A stretch of 64,000 nucleotides of DNA from an uncultured Roseburia sp. (GTDB taxonomy: Bacteria > Bacillota > Clostridia > Lachnospirales > Lachnospiraceae): the NCBI GenBank assembly GCA_947062675.1, contig CAMSQM010000011.1, forward strand, positions 1 through 64,000, in the 5' to 3' direction. A program made the translations under genes and the position numbers. Below the pieces are notes generated by a model, which saw only the letters and a program-made list of their open reading frames with translations, searched no databases and had not been told where the DNA came from. Below, one piece after another: positions 1-7,527 of the stretch (positions are counted from its first letter, which is position 1; every line of letters begins with the position of its first letter).

Positions 1-232
1 GAGTTTCATCCAAATATATCGCATCAATTCCCATATCATGGTAACCATCTGTAACATGAACACCCGCCTGAGACACTTCGAGGCCAGATGTCATAATTAA
101 TGCAAATGCCGCTAAGGCTCTCGTTTCAAAATGTCCATTTGTATCATTAGGAACATCTGCCATGTCGATTTTACCTCAAAACATTTCCTGAATCCGTACC
201 TGCACTCGACGCATATTAATATTATTTGCCAT
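1..232 (-). pseudogene. AIPR-like protein, N-terminal part, interrupted by an in-frame stop; runs off the left edge
   Basis: Read on the minus strand, an ATG at 232 opens 18 codons (MANNINMRRVQVRIQEMF) and then meets TGA at 176-178. The same frame continues through GKID and a second ATG at 163, and stays open to the window edge with RALAAFAL and HVTDGYHDMGIDAIYLDE. The last stretch resembles the start of the nuclease-like N-terminal region of AIPR (abortive infection phage resistance) proteins, from memory. Coding-like sequence on both sides of the TGA suggests a nonsense mutation. Alternatively the real start is the ATG at 163, which has a TGAGG sequence 10 bases upstream. Only the N-terminus is visible, so the family call is tentative. 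Confidence 0.42.
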
Positions 233-262
233 CTTTCGTTTGCACCTTCCTTACTATATCAT

Positions 263-500
263 CTAAAAATGTTCCAACGCTTCCCTTATAGCAGCTTCTT
301 TCTCTGGCGGGCATTTCGGTTATCTGGAATTTTCCGATTTCGGCAGGTTATAATTTTCCCTCTCCATAATCCCACATTTCTCTTTTACCTGTGCGATATA
401 CAAACTGCTGACTTTCAATCCACTATGCTCCAACACATAATTCATGATTTCCTCATAGGTGGCTTTACTCCCCGCAGCCGTCAAAATCAGGCTCGTCTAC
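263..500 (-). pseudogene. decayed C-terminal extension of the RlmD-type methyltransferase
   Basis: Immediately after the rlmD stop (TAG, 501-503) the minus strand still reads like protein once frame changes are allowed. VDEPD follows the stop in frame. A frameshift then gives LTAAGSKATYEEIMNYVLEH and, onward, GLKVSSLYIAQVKEKCGI and MERENYNLPKSENSR. A TAA follows, then PKCPPEKEAAIREALEHF and a TAG at 263-265. From memory, an intact extension of this type follows HIEVEL in many clostridial RlmD-like proteins and also occurs near mobile elements. Here it carries at least two stops and one frameshift, so it is not translated as one piece. Confidence 0.6.
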
Positions 501-2141
501 CTAAAGCTCCACCTCGATATGCTGGTCTGCATGAAGTTTGGACAATAAACATACCGTCTCTATATTCCCCGTATAAGGAAACATATCCACACAACACACC
601 TTCTCCACCACATACCCTCCATCCTGCAGCATTACCAGATCCCGCGCCAGGCTGGTCGGTTTACACGAAATATAAACCATCCTGTCCACCCCGTACCGGA
701 TAATTTTCTCCAGCGCCCCGGGATGAACCCCGTCCCGCGGCGGGTCAAGCACGATATAGTCGGGGCGCTCCGCAATCTCATCAAGGATTTTCAGCACATC
801 TCCTGCAAGAAATTCACAGTTCTCCAGTCCGTTCTGACGCGCATTTTCCCGCGCTGCCTCCACAGCCTCCGGCACAAGCTCCACTCCGATTACCTTTCCC
901 GCGGCCGGCGCGAGAATCTGAGCGATGGTCCCTGTTCCGGAATAGAGGTCATACACGACTCCGTGCGTATCTCCGATCCACTCCCGCACCACTCCATAGA
1001 GAGCTTCCGCCCCCAGCGAATTCGTCTGGAAAAAAGAAAACGGCGTAATCTTAAAACGCAGCCCCAGAAGCTCCTCATAAAAATAATCCTGTCCGTACAG
1101 AATCTCCATTCCTTCATTTTTGATGGCATCGGCAACACTGTCATTCCTGATATGCAGGATTCCCGTCATTTTCCCCGACCATTCCTGCTGAAGCAGCGCC
1201 TCCCGCCATCCGGCCAGCAGCTCCCTCTCCTCCATGGATTGTTCTTTATCCATGGATTGTTCTTTATCCATGGACTGTATCTCTCCCATGGACTGTATTT
1301 CTTCCATGGACTGTATCTCTCCCATGGACTGTATTTCTTCCATGGACTGTATTTCTTCCATGGACTGTATCTCTCCCATGGACTGCTCCCTCTCCACGGA
1401 CTGTATCTCTTCCATGCGCTGTATCTCTTCCACGGACCGCTCCTCCGTCTCAGCCGGCTGTCCGACAGGGGACTGTGACGTCGTCACAAGCGCCACAAGC
1501 ATCTCGCCCGTCCTCGCCGCCCTGCGCACCAGAAGATGGCGCAGATACCCCGTATGGCGCATTTTATGGTAATAAGATATTCCTTTTTCCTGAAAGCAGG
1601 CGAGAGTCACGGTGAGCACTTTCCGGAAATCCTCATCCACAATCCGGCATTCCGGTACATTTACGATATCATAAAAACTGCCCCGCTTATGCATTCCCAG
1701 CGCCAGCGGGCCATCCCTGAAAGAATCCCCGAATGAAAACTCCATTTTATTCCGGTATCCCTGTCTGCGCGGACTCTCCACGCTGCCCTCAAACCGGTAC
1801 CCGGCGCTCTCCGGCGCAAGCACCCCGCCGATCAGTTTCTTCACCTGTTCCGTCTTCAGCGCAAGCTGCTCCTCATATGGAAGGCTCTGGTAGATGCAGC
1901 CGCCGCAGCTTCCCGCGTGGATGCAGCCCGGCTCCGCAAGCTCAGCGGGCGCCTTTTCCAGCACGGACAAAAGCCTTGCCTCGCATTTTCCCTTCCGCAC
2001 TTTCGTGATCGAAACCGAAACCTTCTGTCCCGGAATCCCATATTTTACTACCACCTGTTTCCCCTCTTCCGTCAGGAAGATTCCTTTATCCGGAAATTCC
2101 ACGCGTTCTATGACGCCCTCAATAATCTGACCTTTTTTCAT
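501..2141 (-). CDS. rlmD: 23S rRNA (uracil-C5)-methyltransferase, RlmD/RumA family
   Basis: 546 residues. It transfers a methyl group from SAM to a uridine of 23S rRNA. An N-terminal TRAM-like RNA-binding domain (about 1-60) is followed by the four iron-sulfur cysteines Cys73, Cys79, Cys82 and Cys165. The methyltransferase core has DLYSGTGT (398-405), LDPPRDGVHPG (465-475) and the catalytic-cysteine motif YISCKPTS (Cys493). The start at 2141 is chosen because GGAGG lies just before it and overlaps the longer ATG at 2153. Residues about 230-305 are a repetitive insertion (E-I-Q-S-M-E type units) encoded by an 18-bp tandem array and absent from ordinary family members. The protein ends at HIEVEL, and a decayed extension lies downstream. 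Confidence 0.9.
   Translation of the reverse strand: MKKGQIIEGVIERVEFPDKGIFLTEEGKQVVVKYGIPGQKVSVSITKVRKGKCEARLLSVLEKAPAELAEPGCIHAGSCGGCIYQSLPYEEQLALKTEQVKKLIGGVLAPESAGYRFEGSVESPRRQGYRNKMEFSFGDSFRDGPLALGMHKRGSFYDIVNVPECRIVDEDFRKVLTVTLACFQEKGISYYHKMRHTGYLRHLLVRRAARTGEMLVALVTTSQSPVGQPAETEERSVEEIQRMEEIQSVEREQSMGEIQSMEEIQSMEEIQSMGEIQSMEEIQSMGEIQSMDKEQSMDKEQSMEERELLAGWREALLQQEWSGKMTGILHIRNDSVADAIKNEGMEILYGQDYFYEELLGLRFKITPFSFFQTNSLGAEALYGVVREWIGDTHGVVYDLYSGTGTIAQILAPAAGKVIGVELVPEAVEAARENARQNGLENCEFLAGDVLKILDEIAERPDYIVLDPPRDGVHPGALEKIIRYGVDRMVYISCKPTSLARDLVMLQDGGYVVEKVCCVDMFPYTGNIETVCLLSKLHADQHIEVEL
1231..1446 (-). repeat. 18-bp minisatellite inside rlmD, 12 units
   Basis: Twelve consecutive 18-base units can be laid out from 1231, most beginning tccatggactgtat. 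Outer units are more diverged (tccatggattgttc at one end, tccacggaccgctc at the other). Because 18 is a multiple of three, gain or loss of units keeps the rlmD frame and changes the length of an acidic six-residue repeat in the protein. Confidence 0.9.
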
Positions 2142-2203
2142 CCTGTCCTCCATATATTTCTTTTTCCCGGGCGCAATCCCTTATCAGGGGATTTCACACG
2201 GGA

Positions 2204-2232
2204 CAGAAAAGGGACTGCAGTCCGCAGTCCCC
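2204..2232 (-). terminator. intrinsic terminator of the acidic membrane protein gene
   Basis: GGGACTGC (2211-2218) pairs perfectly with GCAGTCCC (2224-2231) around a five-base loop. In the minus direction the stem is followed by TTTTC. It lies 12 bases past the stop of the gene at 2244. Confidence 0.7.
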
Positions 2233-2243
2233 TCTGATACCGG

Positions 2244-2543
2244 TTACTCTTCAGTTGTCTCCTCCGCTTTGTCCTCGTCCTTCTTCTCCGCAGACTTTGC
2301 CGGCTCTTCGTCTTCCTCGTCCTCAAAGAAATCGTCCTCGAAGTCATCCTCGAAATCGTCCTCAAAATCTTCCAGATAATCCGGTGTGAAGAAACGGTAT
2401 ATGCCATATGCGGCAGCCGCGACCGCGACAACGATACCGATGATGGCAAATATCCATACCACCTTGGTATTCTTCTCCTTCTCCGCTTCCTCTTTTCTCT
2501 GAAGCTCATTAATTCTGCCAAGCAGTTCTTCCACTCTGTTCAT
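2244..2543 (-). CDS. small single-pass membrane protein with acidic repeat tail
   Basis: 99 residues, family not recognised. Residues 1-25 are a charged, coiled-coil-like helix (ELLGRINELQRKEEAEKEK). One membrane segment follows at about 28-49 (VVWIFAIIGIVVAVAAAAYGI). The rest is strongly acidic, with three EDDF units in a row and a Lys/Glu-rich end. The N-terminus has few positive charges and there is no signal peptidase site, so the acidic tail could face either side. It is monocistronic, with its own candidate promoter upstream and a terminator downstream. The start has the ribosome site GGAGGGAAGATCCC. Confidence 0.7.
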   Translation of the reverse strand: MNRVEELLGRINELQRKEEAEKEKNTKVVWIFAIIGIVVAVAAAAYGIYRFFTPDYLEDFEDDFEDDFEDDFFEDEEDEEPAKSAEKKDEDKAEETTEE

Positions 2544-2596
2544 GGGATCTTCCCTCCTCTTACATCATATTTTGCTGCCCCGCCGCAGATCCGCAG

Positions 2597-2656
2597 AGTG
2601 TTGAACACTGTGCCGGATCCCATCCGGAAGGTTTGTCATCATGGTTCATTATAGCA
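2597..2656 (-). promoter_or_regulatory. extended -10 promoter and palindrome before the acidic membrane protein gene
   Basis: On the minus strand TGCTATAAT (2648-2656) is a good extended -10 with no clear -35. About 40 bases downstream, inside the leader, AGTGTTGAACACT (2597-2609) is a perfect palindrome, and next to it CCGGAT/ATCCGG can form a hairpin. The leader is about 95 bases before the ATG at 2543. Confidence 0.4.
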
Positions 2657-2702
2657 TATGTTTCCCATTTCGCCTATAAAAAATTTATAAAATTGGCAAT
2701 AT

Positions 2703-4943
2703 TTATAATTTTTTCAGTTTTGCAAAAGAAGCGAACATTTTTTTTGTTCCGGCAGTGTCAAAATCAACAGTCACCTCAAAATCCCTGCCGCCCTCGACGA
2801 TCCCCTTCACGGTTCCGGCGCCGAATCTGGTATGTGAGACGCGGTCCCCGACGCCGTATGAGAGACTTCCTTTTATCGTATTCGCCGTGGCGAAAGCGCG
2901 TGACTGCATGCTCTGTCCGGAAGGCTGTTCCCGCATCCCGGGGCGCTTCGGCCTCCCGATCTTCGGGGTGCGCGGCTGCTCCGGCTCCGGCTGGACCGCC
3001 TTCTTCACCCCTCCGGAGAGCAGTTCCTGCGGAATCTCCTTCACAAAGCGCGACACTTTGTTGTACTGCGTCTCCCCCCGGATCATCCTTGTTTTCGCAC
3101 AGGTCACCACAAGCTCTTTCATCGCACGCGTGATGCCCACATAGGCGAGCCGTCTCTCCTCCTCGAGCTCCTCGACGGCATTATCCGCCGTGATGGACAT
3201 ATACCCCGGAAACAGCCCGTCCTCCATACCGGCCAGATAAACTCTTGGAAATTCCAGTCCTTTCGCGCTGTGCAGCGTCATCAGCACCACATAATCGCTC
3301 CCATCCTCCAGACTGTCGATATCGGCAACAAGCGCCACCTCCTCTAAAAATCCCCCGAGCGTGGGCTGCTCCACGTTTTCCTCATATGCCACGACCTTGC
3401 TGAGAAGCTCGTCGATATTTTCGATGCGGGCGGCAGCCTCGTCGGTCCCTTCCGCCTCCAGTTCCTTCACGTAACCGGTCTCCTCTATCACCTCGCGAAG
3501 CAGATCCGCCACGCCAAGGTAAGGAAGTTTGCTGCGCAGCATCTGGATAAAACTGACAAACGGCCTGATCTTCGCCACGCTCTTGCCGATGGACGGGATC
3601 TCCTCCGCCCGCTTTAGCGCATCATAAAATCCGATCTCATAGGCGTCCGCATAATCGGAGACACGGTTTAACGTCGTCGCGCCGATTCCGCGCTTCGGAA
3701 CATTGATAATCCTCCTCACCGCCAGATCATCGCGCCCGTTGTCGATCGTTTTTAAATACGCAAGCAGATCCTTGATCTCTTTTCTGGCATAGAAATTGAC
3801 GCCGCCGACGATTTTATAGGGAATATTGGAAACAATAAACCTCTCTTCCAGCAGACGGGACTGCGCATTCGTCCGGTATAAAACGGCGTGGCCGCCATAC
3901 CCGCACGTCCCATTTCTCACCGCTGAGAGAATATTCCTGGCGATAAAGTCCGCCTCTTCGTATGCCGTCTCAGCCTGTTCAAATACAATTTTCTCACCCG
4001 CTTCGCTGGCGGTCCAGAGCGTTTTGCTCTTTCTGCCCACATTGTTTGCGATCACGTGATTCGCCGCGTCCAGAATATTCTGCGTAGAACGATAGTTCTG
4101 CTCCAGGCGGACCGTCACCGCATCCGGAAAGAATTTTTCAAAATTGAGAATATTATAAATATTGGCGCCCCGGAACTTGTAGATTGACTGATCATCGTCA
4201 CCGACCACACAGAGATTCCGGTACTTTGCCGCCAGCAGACGGATCAGTTCAAACTGCGCCGTATTCGTATCCTGGTATTCGTCCACCATAAGATAGCGGA
4301 ACCGCTCCTGATAAGAATCGAGTACTTCCGGATCTGCGCGGAATAGCTCGACCGTTTTTACAATCAGATCATCAAAATCGAGCGCATTATTTTTGCGCAG
4401 CACATCCTGATACTCCATATAGACCCCCGCCTGCCTGCGCTTTGCATAATCCCCGCTGGCAACCGCTCTGCGCATCATCTCATCCGGCGTGATCAGTTCA
4501 TCTTTTGCCGAGGAAACCGCCGCGAGAAAGCTCCGCTCGCGGTACAGCTTCGTATCGATCTCAAGACGCTTGCAGACCTCCTTCATCACGGATTTGGAAT
4601 CATCCGAATCATAGATTGTAAAATTCGTATCATAACCGATCCGGTCAATATAGCGCCGTAATATGCGCACACAGGTGGAATGAAAAGTGGACACCCAGAT
4701 ACTCTCAGAGCCATACCCCACCAGCGAGTCAATCCTCTCCCGCATTTCACCCGCCGCCTTATTGGTAAAAGTGATCGCCATAATATGATAAGGGTTAACA
4801 CCTTTCTCCCCGATCAGGTACGCTGTGCGGTGCGTCAGCACCCTGGTCTTCCCCGAACCGGCGCCAGCCAGCACCAGTACCGGTCCTTCCGTCTGAAAAA
4901 CCGCTTTGCGCTGCTGATCATTTAACATTTCATACATACTCAT
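2703..4943 (-). CDS. pcrA: ATP-dependent DNA helicase PcrA/UvrD
   Basis: 746 residues, the usual length of this superfamily 1A 3'-5' helicase, which unwinds DNA in repair and rolling-circle replication. Walker A is GAGSGKT (27-33). Other helicase motifs seen are VDEYQDTN, GDDDQSIYKFRGA, LEQNYRST, VVLMTLHSAKGLEF and YVGITRA. The C-terminus has the GDRVSHTRFGAGTV motif typical of Gram-positive PcrA. The ATG at 4943 (MSMYEMLNDQQ) is chosen because CAGGG precedes it and because 60 unrelated residues would be added by the longer start. It stands alone, divergent from the DUF1836 gene. Confidence 0.93.
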   Translation of the reverse strand: MSMYEMLNDQQRKAVFQTEGPVLVLAGAGSGKTRVLTHRTAYLIGEKGVNPYHIMAITFTNKAAGEMRERIDSLVGYGSESIWVSTFHSTCVRILRRYIDRIGYDTNFTIYDSDDSKSVMKEVCKRLEIDTKLYRERSFLAAVSSAKDELITPDEMMRRAVASGDYAKRRQAGVYMEYQDVLRKNNALDFDDLIVKTVELFRADPEVLDSYQERFRYLMVDEYQDTNTAQFELIRLLAAKYRNLCVVGDDDQSIYKFRGANIYNILNFEKFFPDAVTVRLEQNYRSTQNILDAANHVIANNVGRKSKTLWTASEAGEKIVFEQAETAYEEADFIARNILSAVRNGTCGYGGHAVLYRTNAQSRLLEERFIVSNIPYKIVGGVNFYARKEIKDLLAYLKTIDNGRDDLAVRRIINVPKRGIGATTLNRVSDYADAYEIGFYDALKRAEEIPSIGKSVAKIRPFVSFIQMLRSKLPYLGVADLLREVIEETGYVKELEAEGTDEAAARIENIDELLSKVVAYEENVEQPTLGGFLEEVALVADIDSLEDGSDYVVLMTLHSAKGLEFPRVYLAGMEDGLFPGYMSITADNAVEELEEERRLAYVGITRAMKELVVTCAKTRMIRGETQYNKVSRFVKEIPQELLSGGVKKAVQPEPEQPRTPKIGRPKRPGMREQPSGQSMQSRAFATANTIKGSLSYGVGDRVSHTRFGAGTVKGIVEGGRDFEVTVDFDTAGTKKMFASFAKLKKL

Positions 4944-4983
4944 ATAATAACCCTGTCCTTTTCCCCTTCTTTTGCATACGTCC

Positions 4984-4992
4984 AGTATAGCA
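4984..4992 (-). promoter_or_regulatory. pcrA promoter, extended -10
   Basis: The minus strand reads TGCTATACT here, an extended -10 about 40 bases before the pcrA start. No convincing -35 is present, as is common for extended -10 promoters. Confidence 0.4.
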
Positions 4993-5064
4993 TATTTTTC
5001 CTGTCTTTTTAAGTCTGTCAGAACATATTTTCCTATTTTTTGGAAAACACAGATCAATTCTCTC

Positions 5065-5093
5065 TTGCCATCCTGTTTTGGAAACTTTATAAT
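5065..5093 (+). promoter_or_regulatory. sigma-A promoter of the DUF1836 gene
   Basis: TTGCCA (5065-5070), 17 bases, TATAAT (5088-5093). Transcription would begin near 5100, giving a very short leader before the ATG at 5113. Confidence 0.65.
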
Positions 5094-5112
5094 GTGATCA
5101 GAGGTGATAGAA

Positions 5113-5736
5113 ATGGATGTCAATACAAAACAGCTTTTGCGCGAAATCCTGAATGAGCTAAAACAGATAGATTACATCAGGCCCGAAGACATTCCGGGCA
5201 TCGATCTGTACATGGATCAGATCACAACATTTATGGATTCACAGCTCGCCGCTTCCAAGCGCCATGAAAACGACAAGATCCTGACCAAAACCATGATCAA
5301 CAATTACGCCAAAAATGACCTGCTCCCGCCGCCGAACCGGAAAAAATATTCCAAGGAGCACGTCCTCACACTGATCTTTATCTACTACTTCAAAACCATT
5401 TTAAGCATCAGTGATATCCAGGGAATCCTGAATCCGATTACTGACAAATACTTTGGCGGCAGGGACGCCGGTTACAGCCTGGAAGACATCTATAAAGAAG
5501 TCTTTGGTCTTGAGCATCAGGAGACCCGCAGCATCATGAAGGACCTGGCCCGGAAATTCGGCACAGCCATGGAGACCTTTCCCGATGCCTCAGAGGAAGA
5601 TGCCGATCTGCTTCGCACATTCAGCTTTATCTGCATGCTGAGCTACGATGTCTATGTAAAAAAGACCATTATAGAGAAACTGATTGATCACACACAGGAG
5701 AAAAAAAACAGCACAGCCGGCAAATCCCAGTCTTAG
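5113..5736 (+). CDS. DUF1836 domain protein, putative DNA-binding regulator
   Basis: 207 residues of the DUF1836 family, widespread in Firmicutes and thought to contain a MerR-like winged helix. The typical block is visible at the centre: LTKTMINNYAKNDLLPPPNRKKYSKEH, read in two parts, followed by hydrophobic helices around LIFIYYFKTILSISDIQGIL. No effector domain or membrane segment is seen. The ATG at 5113 is preferred over the GTG at 5104 because AGAGGTG sits at the right distance before it. It is transcribed alone, divergent from pcrA. Its targets cannot be inferred from context. Confidence 0.8.
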   Translation: MDVNTKQLLREILNELKQIDYIRPEDIPGIDLYMDQITTFMDSQLAASKRHENDKILTKTMINNYAKNDLLPPPNRKKYSKEHVLTLIFIYYFKTILSISDIQGILNPITDKYFGGRDAGYSLEDIYKEVFGLEHQETRSIMKDLARKFGTAMETFPDASEEDADLLRTFSFICMLSYDVYVKKTIIEKLIDHTQEKKNSTAGKSQS

Positions 5737-5753
5737 GCCCCTCCCGGGCCTGT
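5735..5753 (+). terminator. weak terminator-like hairpin after the DUF1836 gene
   Basis: AGGCCC and GGGCCT form a six-base stem at the stop codon, followed only by GTTTCC. The uridine tract is poor. Confidence 0.3.
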
Positions 5754-5913
5754 TTCCGCGAAGCTGTCACCGCGTGCCGGTCTGCATCATTTCCTGCACC
5801 TCTGACAGCCCGCGAACTCATTTCCTGCATTTTATAAATTATGCAGATGCATCTCTCCGTTTCCGGCATCCGCCCCGGTCTGCACCGGCACATCACAGGA
5901 TTCCTCCCCCGCA

Positions 5914-6222
5914 TTACCCGCAGGGCTCCTCTCCTCCGTATTTTATCCTTGAAAACACCATGTCATAGCCGTCATTGCCGTAATTCAGCGAGCGGTTCAC
6001 ACGGCTGATCGTAGCTGTCGATGCCCCCGTTTTCTCCGCAATATCAATATACGTCTTCTGGTCGCGGAGCATTCTGGCAACTTCAAACCGCTGCGAGAGC
6101 GAGAGCAGTTCATTTACCGTACAGACATCCTCAAAAAACGTATAACATTCCTCCCGGTTCTGCAGACTTAAGATTGCATCGAAAAGGAAATCCACCGCTT
6201 CTGTCCTAAGTTTCCTGTTCAT
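5914..6222 (-). CDS. YerC/YecD-type TrpR-like regulator
   Basis: 102 residues of the TrpR/YerC-YecD family. The helix-turn-helix is visible in the second half: LSLSQRFEVARML, then YIDIAEKTGASTATISRVNR, the recognition-helix pattern of this family. Residues 1-45 form the helical dimerisation part. The gene follows hisC by 22 bases on the same strand. TrpR-like proteins of this group have been proposed as histidine-responsive repressors (HisR) in Firmicutes, and the position next to a histidine biosynthesis gene agrees with that. The ligand is not shown by the sequence. Confidence 0.82.
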   Translation of the reverse strand: MNRKLRTEAVDFLFDAILSLQNREECYTFFEDVCTVNELLSLSQRFEVARMLRDQKTYIDIAEKTGASTATISRVNRSLNYGNDGYDMVFSRIKYGGEEPCG

Positions 6223-6244
6223 TCTTCCTTCTCCTTCTGATTGA

Positions 6245-7306
6245 TCACAACTGCCCGAGATACCGGCCCAGAAATCCGGTCAGGGTCTCCATCTCCTCCT
6301 GCGTCCCGATACTGATGCGCAGATAATTCCGGATCCGTTCCCCGGAAAAATGCCGTACATAAATATGTTCTTTCCTAAGCGCCCGGAAAATTTCCTCCGC
6401 CGCAACACTTTTGTGTCTGGCAAAAATGAAATTACTCTTTGATTCCCCGAACAAAAATCCCAGTTTTGCAAGCTCCACCCCTGTCCACTCCCGCGTGGCT
6501 GTAATTTTCGCGATCGTTTCCCGAAAATAGGCTTCATCCCTGAGCGACTCCACGCCAAGCGCCAGCGCCGTCTGATTGAGCGTATAAGAATTAAATGAAT
6601 ACTTCACATCATTCAGATAGCGGATCAGCTTCGGCGCACCACACGCATAGCCGATACGCATCCCGGCAAGAGAGCGGGATTTGGAAAATGTCCGGACTAC
6701 CAGGAGATTCTCATACTCTCCGAGCAGCGGCAGCGCGGATTCTCCCCCGAAGTCAATATAAGCTTCGTCCACCACGACAATCACATCCCTGTTGTGCTCC
6801 GCGATCTCACGTATCTGTCCGACCGGCATCAGCAGACCCGTCGGCGCATTGGGATTCGGAAAAATAACGCCTCCGTTCTCCCCGTAATAATCCTCCGCAC
6901 GGATCTGAAACGCTGCGTCAAGCACCCGCGTCTGATACGGAATGCGGAGCATGTCCGCCCACACTTCATAGAATGAATATGTAATATCCGGAAACAGAAT
7001 CGGTTTTTCCGCGTTAAAGAACGTCAGAAAAATCATTGCAAGCACATCGTCCGAGCCCACCCCGGCAAACACCTGATCATCCCTCAGACCGTGATATGCC
7101 GCAATTGCCCGCACCAGCGTTCCGCAGTCCGGCTCCGGATAGAGCCGCAGCTTCCCGCCGTCAGACTCCCGCAGCGCGCGCAGGACTCCCGGCGCCGGCG
7201 GATACGGATTTTCATTTGTATTTAATTTGATAACCTGCTCCCCGCAGGGCTGCTCGCCCGGCACATAGGGAACTACTTTTCTCACATAAGTTTCCCAGTT
7301 CTCCAT
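6245..7306 (-). CDS. hisC: histidinol-phosphate aminotransferase
   Basis: 353 residues, normal for this fold-type I PLP enzyme, which converts imidazole-acetol phosphate and glutamate to histidinol phosphate in histidine synthesis. NPNAPTG (151-157), VDEAYIDF (179-186) and the PLP lysine Lys209 in TFSKSRSLAGMRIGY are all present. The start has GGGAG eight bases upstream. It is followed by a yerC-type regulator, but no other his gene is in the window. The close relative that makes aromatic amino acids cannot be excluded, but the N-terminal block VVPYVPGEQP fits HisC. Confidence 0.85.
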   Translation of the reverse strand: MENWETYVRKVVPYVPGEQPCGEQVIKLNTNENPYPPAPGVLRALRESDGGKLRLYPEPDCGTLVRAIAAYHGLRDDQVFAGVGSDDVLAMIFLTFFNAEKPILFPDITYSFYEVWADMLRIPYQTRVLDAAFQIRAEDYYGENGGVIFPNPNAPTGLLMPVGQIREIAEHNRDVIVVVDEAYIDFGGESALPLLGEYENLLVVRTFSKSRSLAGMRIGYACGAPKLIRYLNDVKYSFNSYTLNQTALALGVESLRDEAYFRETIAKITATREWTGVELAKLGFLFGESKSNFIFARHKSVAAEEIFRALRKEHIYVRHFSGERIRNYLRISIGTQEEMETLTGFLGRYLGQL

Positions 7307-7370
7307 TCAAATCTCCCATTCCATTACTGTCTTCTGCACCCCTGGCAAACCGGAAGCCGCCAAAGCGGAG

Positions 7371-7445
7371 GCCGGCATACCGAAGACCGGCATACCGGAA
7401 GCCGGCATACCGGAGACCGGCATACCGGAAGCCGGCATACCGGAA
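7371..7445. repeat. 15-bp tandem repeat, five units
   Basis: Five contiguous 15-base units of the form rccggcataccggar lie between the aminotransferase stop (7528) and hisC. Alternate units differ at the same positions (gaagcc against gagacc), so the array may also be viewed as 30-base units. Less regular copies (cggaagccgcc, ggaggccggc) border it. The CCGG boxes could pair with one another in RNA. One minus frame is open across it, encoding FRYAGLRYAG-like units, but no real gene is supported. Confidence 0.85.
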
Positions 7446-7527
7446 AAACAACACAGGCCCTCTCTCCCGGACAGGCAATGCCGTCTGCCCCCCGAGCCGC
7501 CTCCACCGCTCTGCTTTGCATACAGGC

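Noticed and set aside
131-703. 190-codon plus-strand frame at the left edge
   Set aside because: Opposite the decayed rlmD extension and rlmD end; low-complexity His/Pro/Ser composition.
1231-1446. CRISPR array
   Set aside because: Contiguous 18-base repeats in a coding frame, no spacers.
723-1572. Plus-strand frames made of HGLYLSHGLYFF and MDCISPMDC repeats
   Set aside because: They are translations of the 18-bp minisatellite in the wrong strand; the minus frame is the rlmD gene.
7371-7445. CRISPR array
   Set aside because: Units are 15 bases and contiguous, with no unique spacers.
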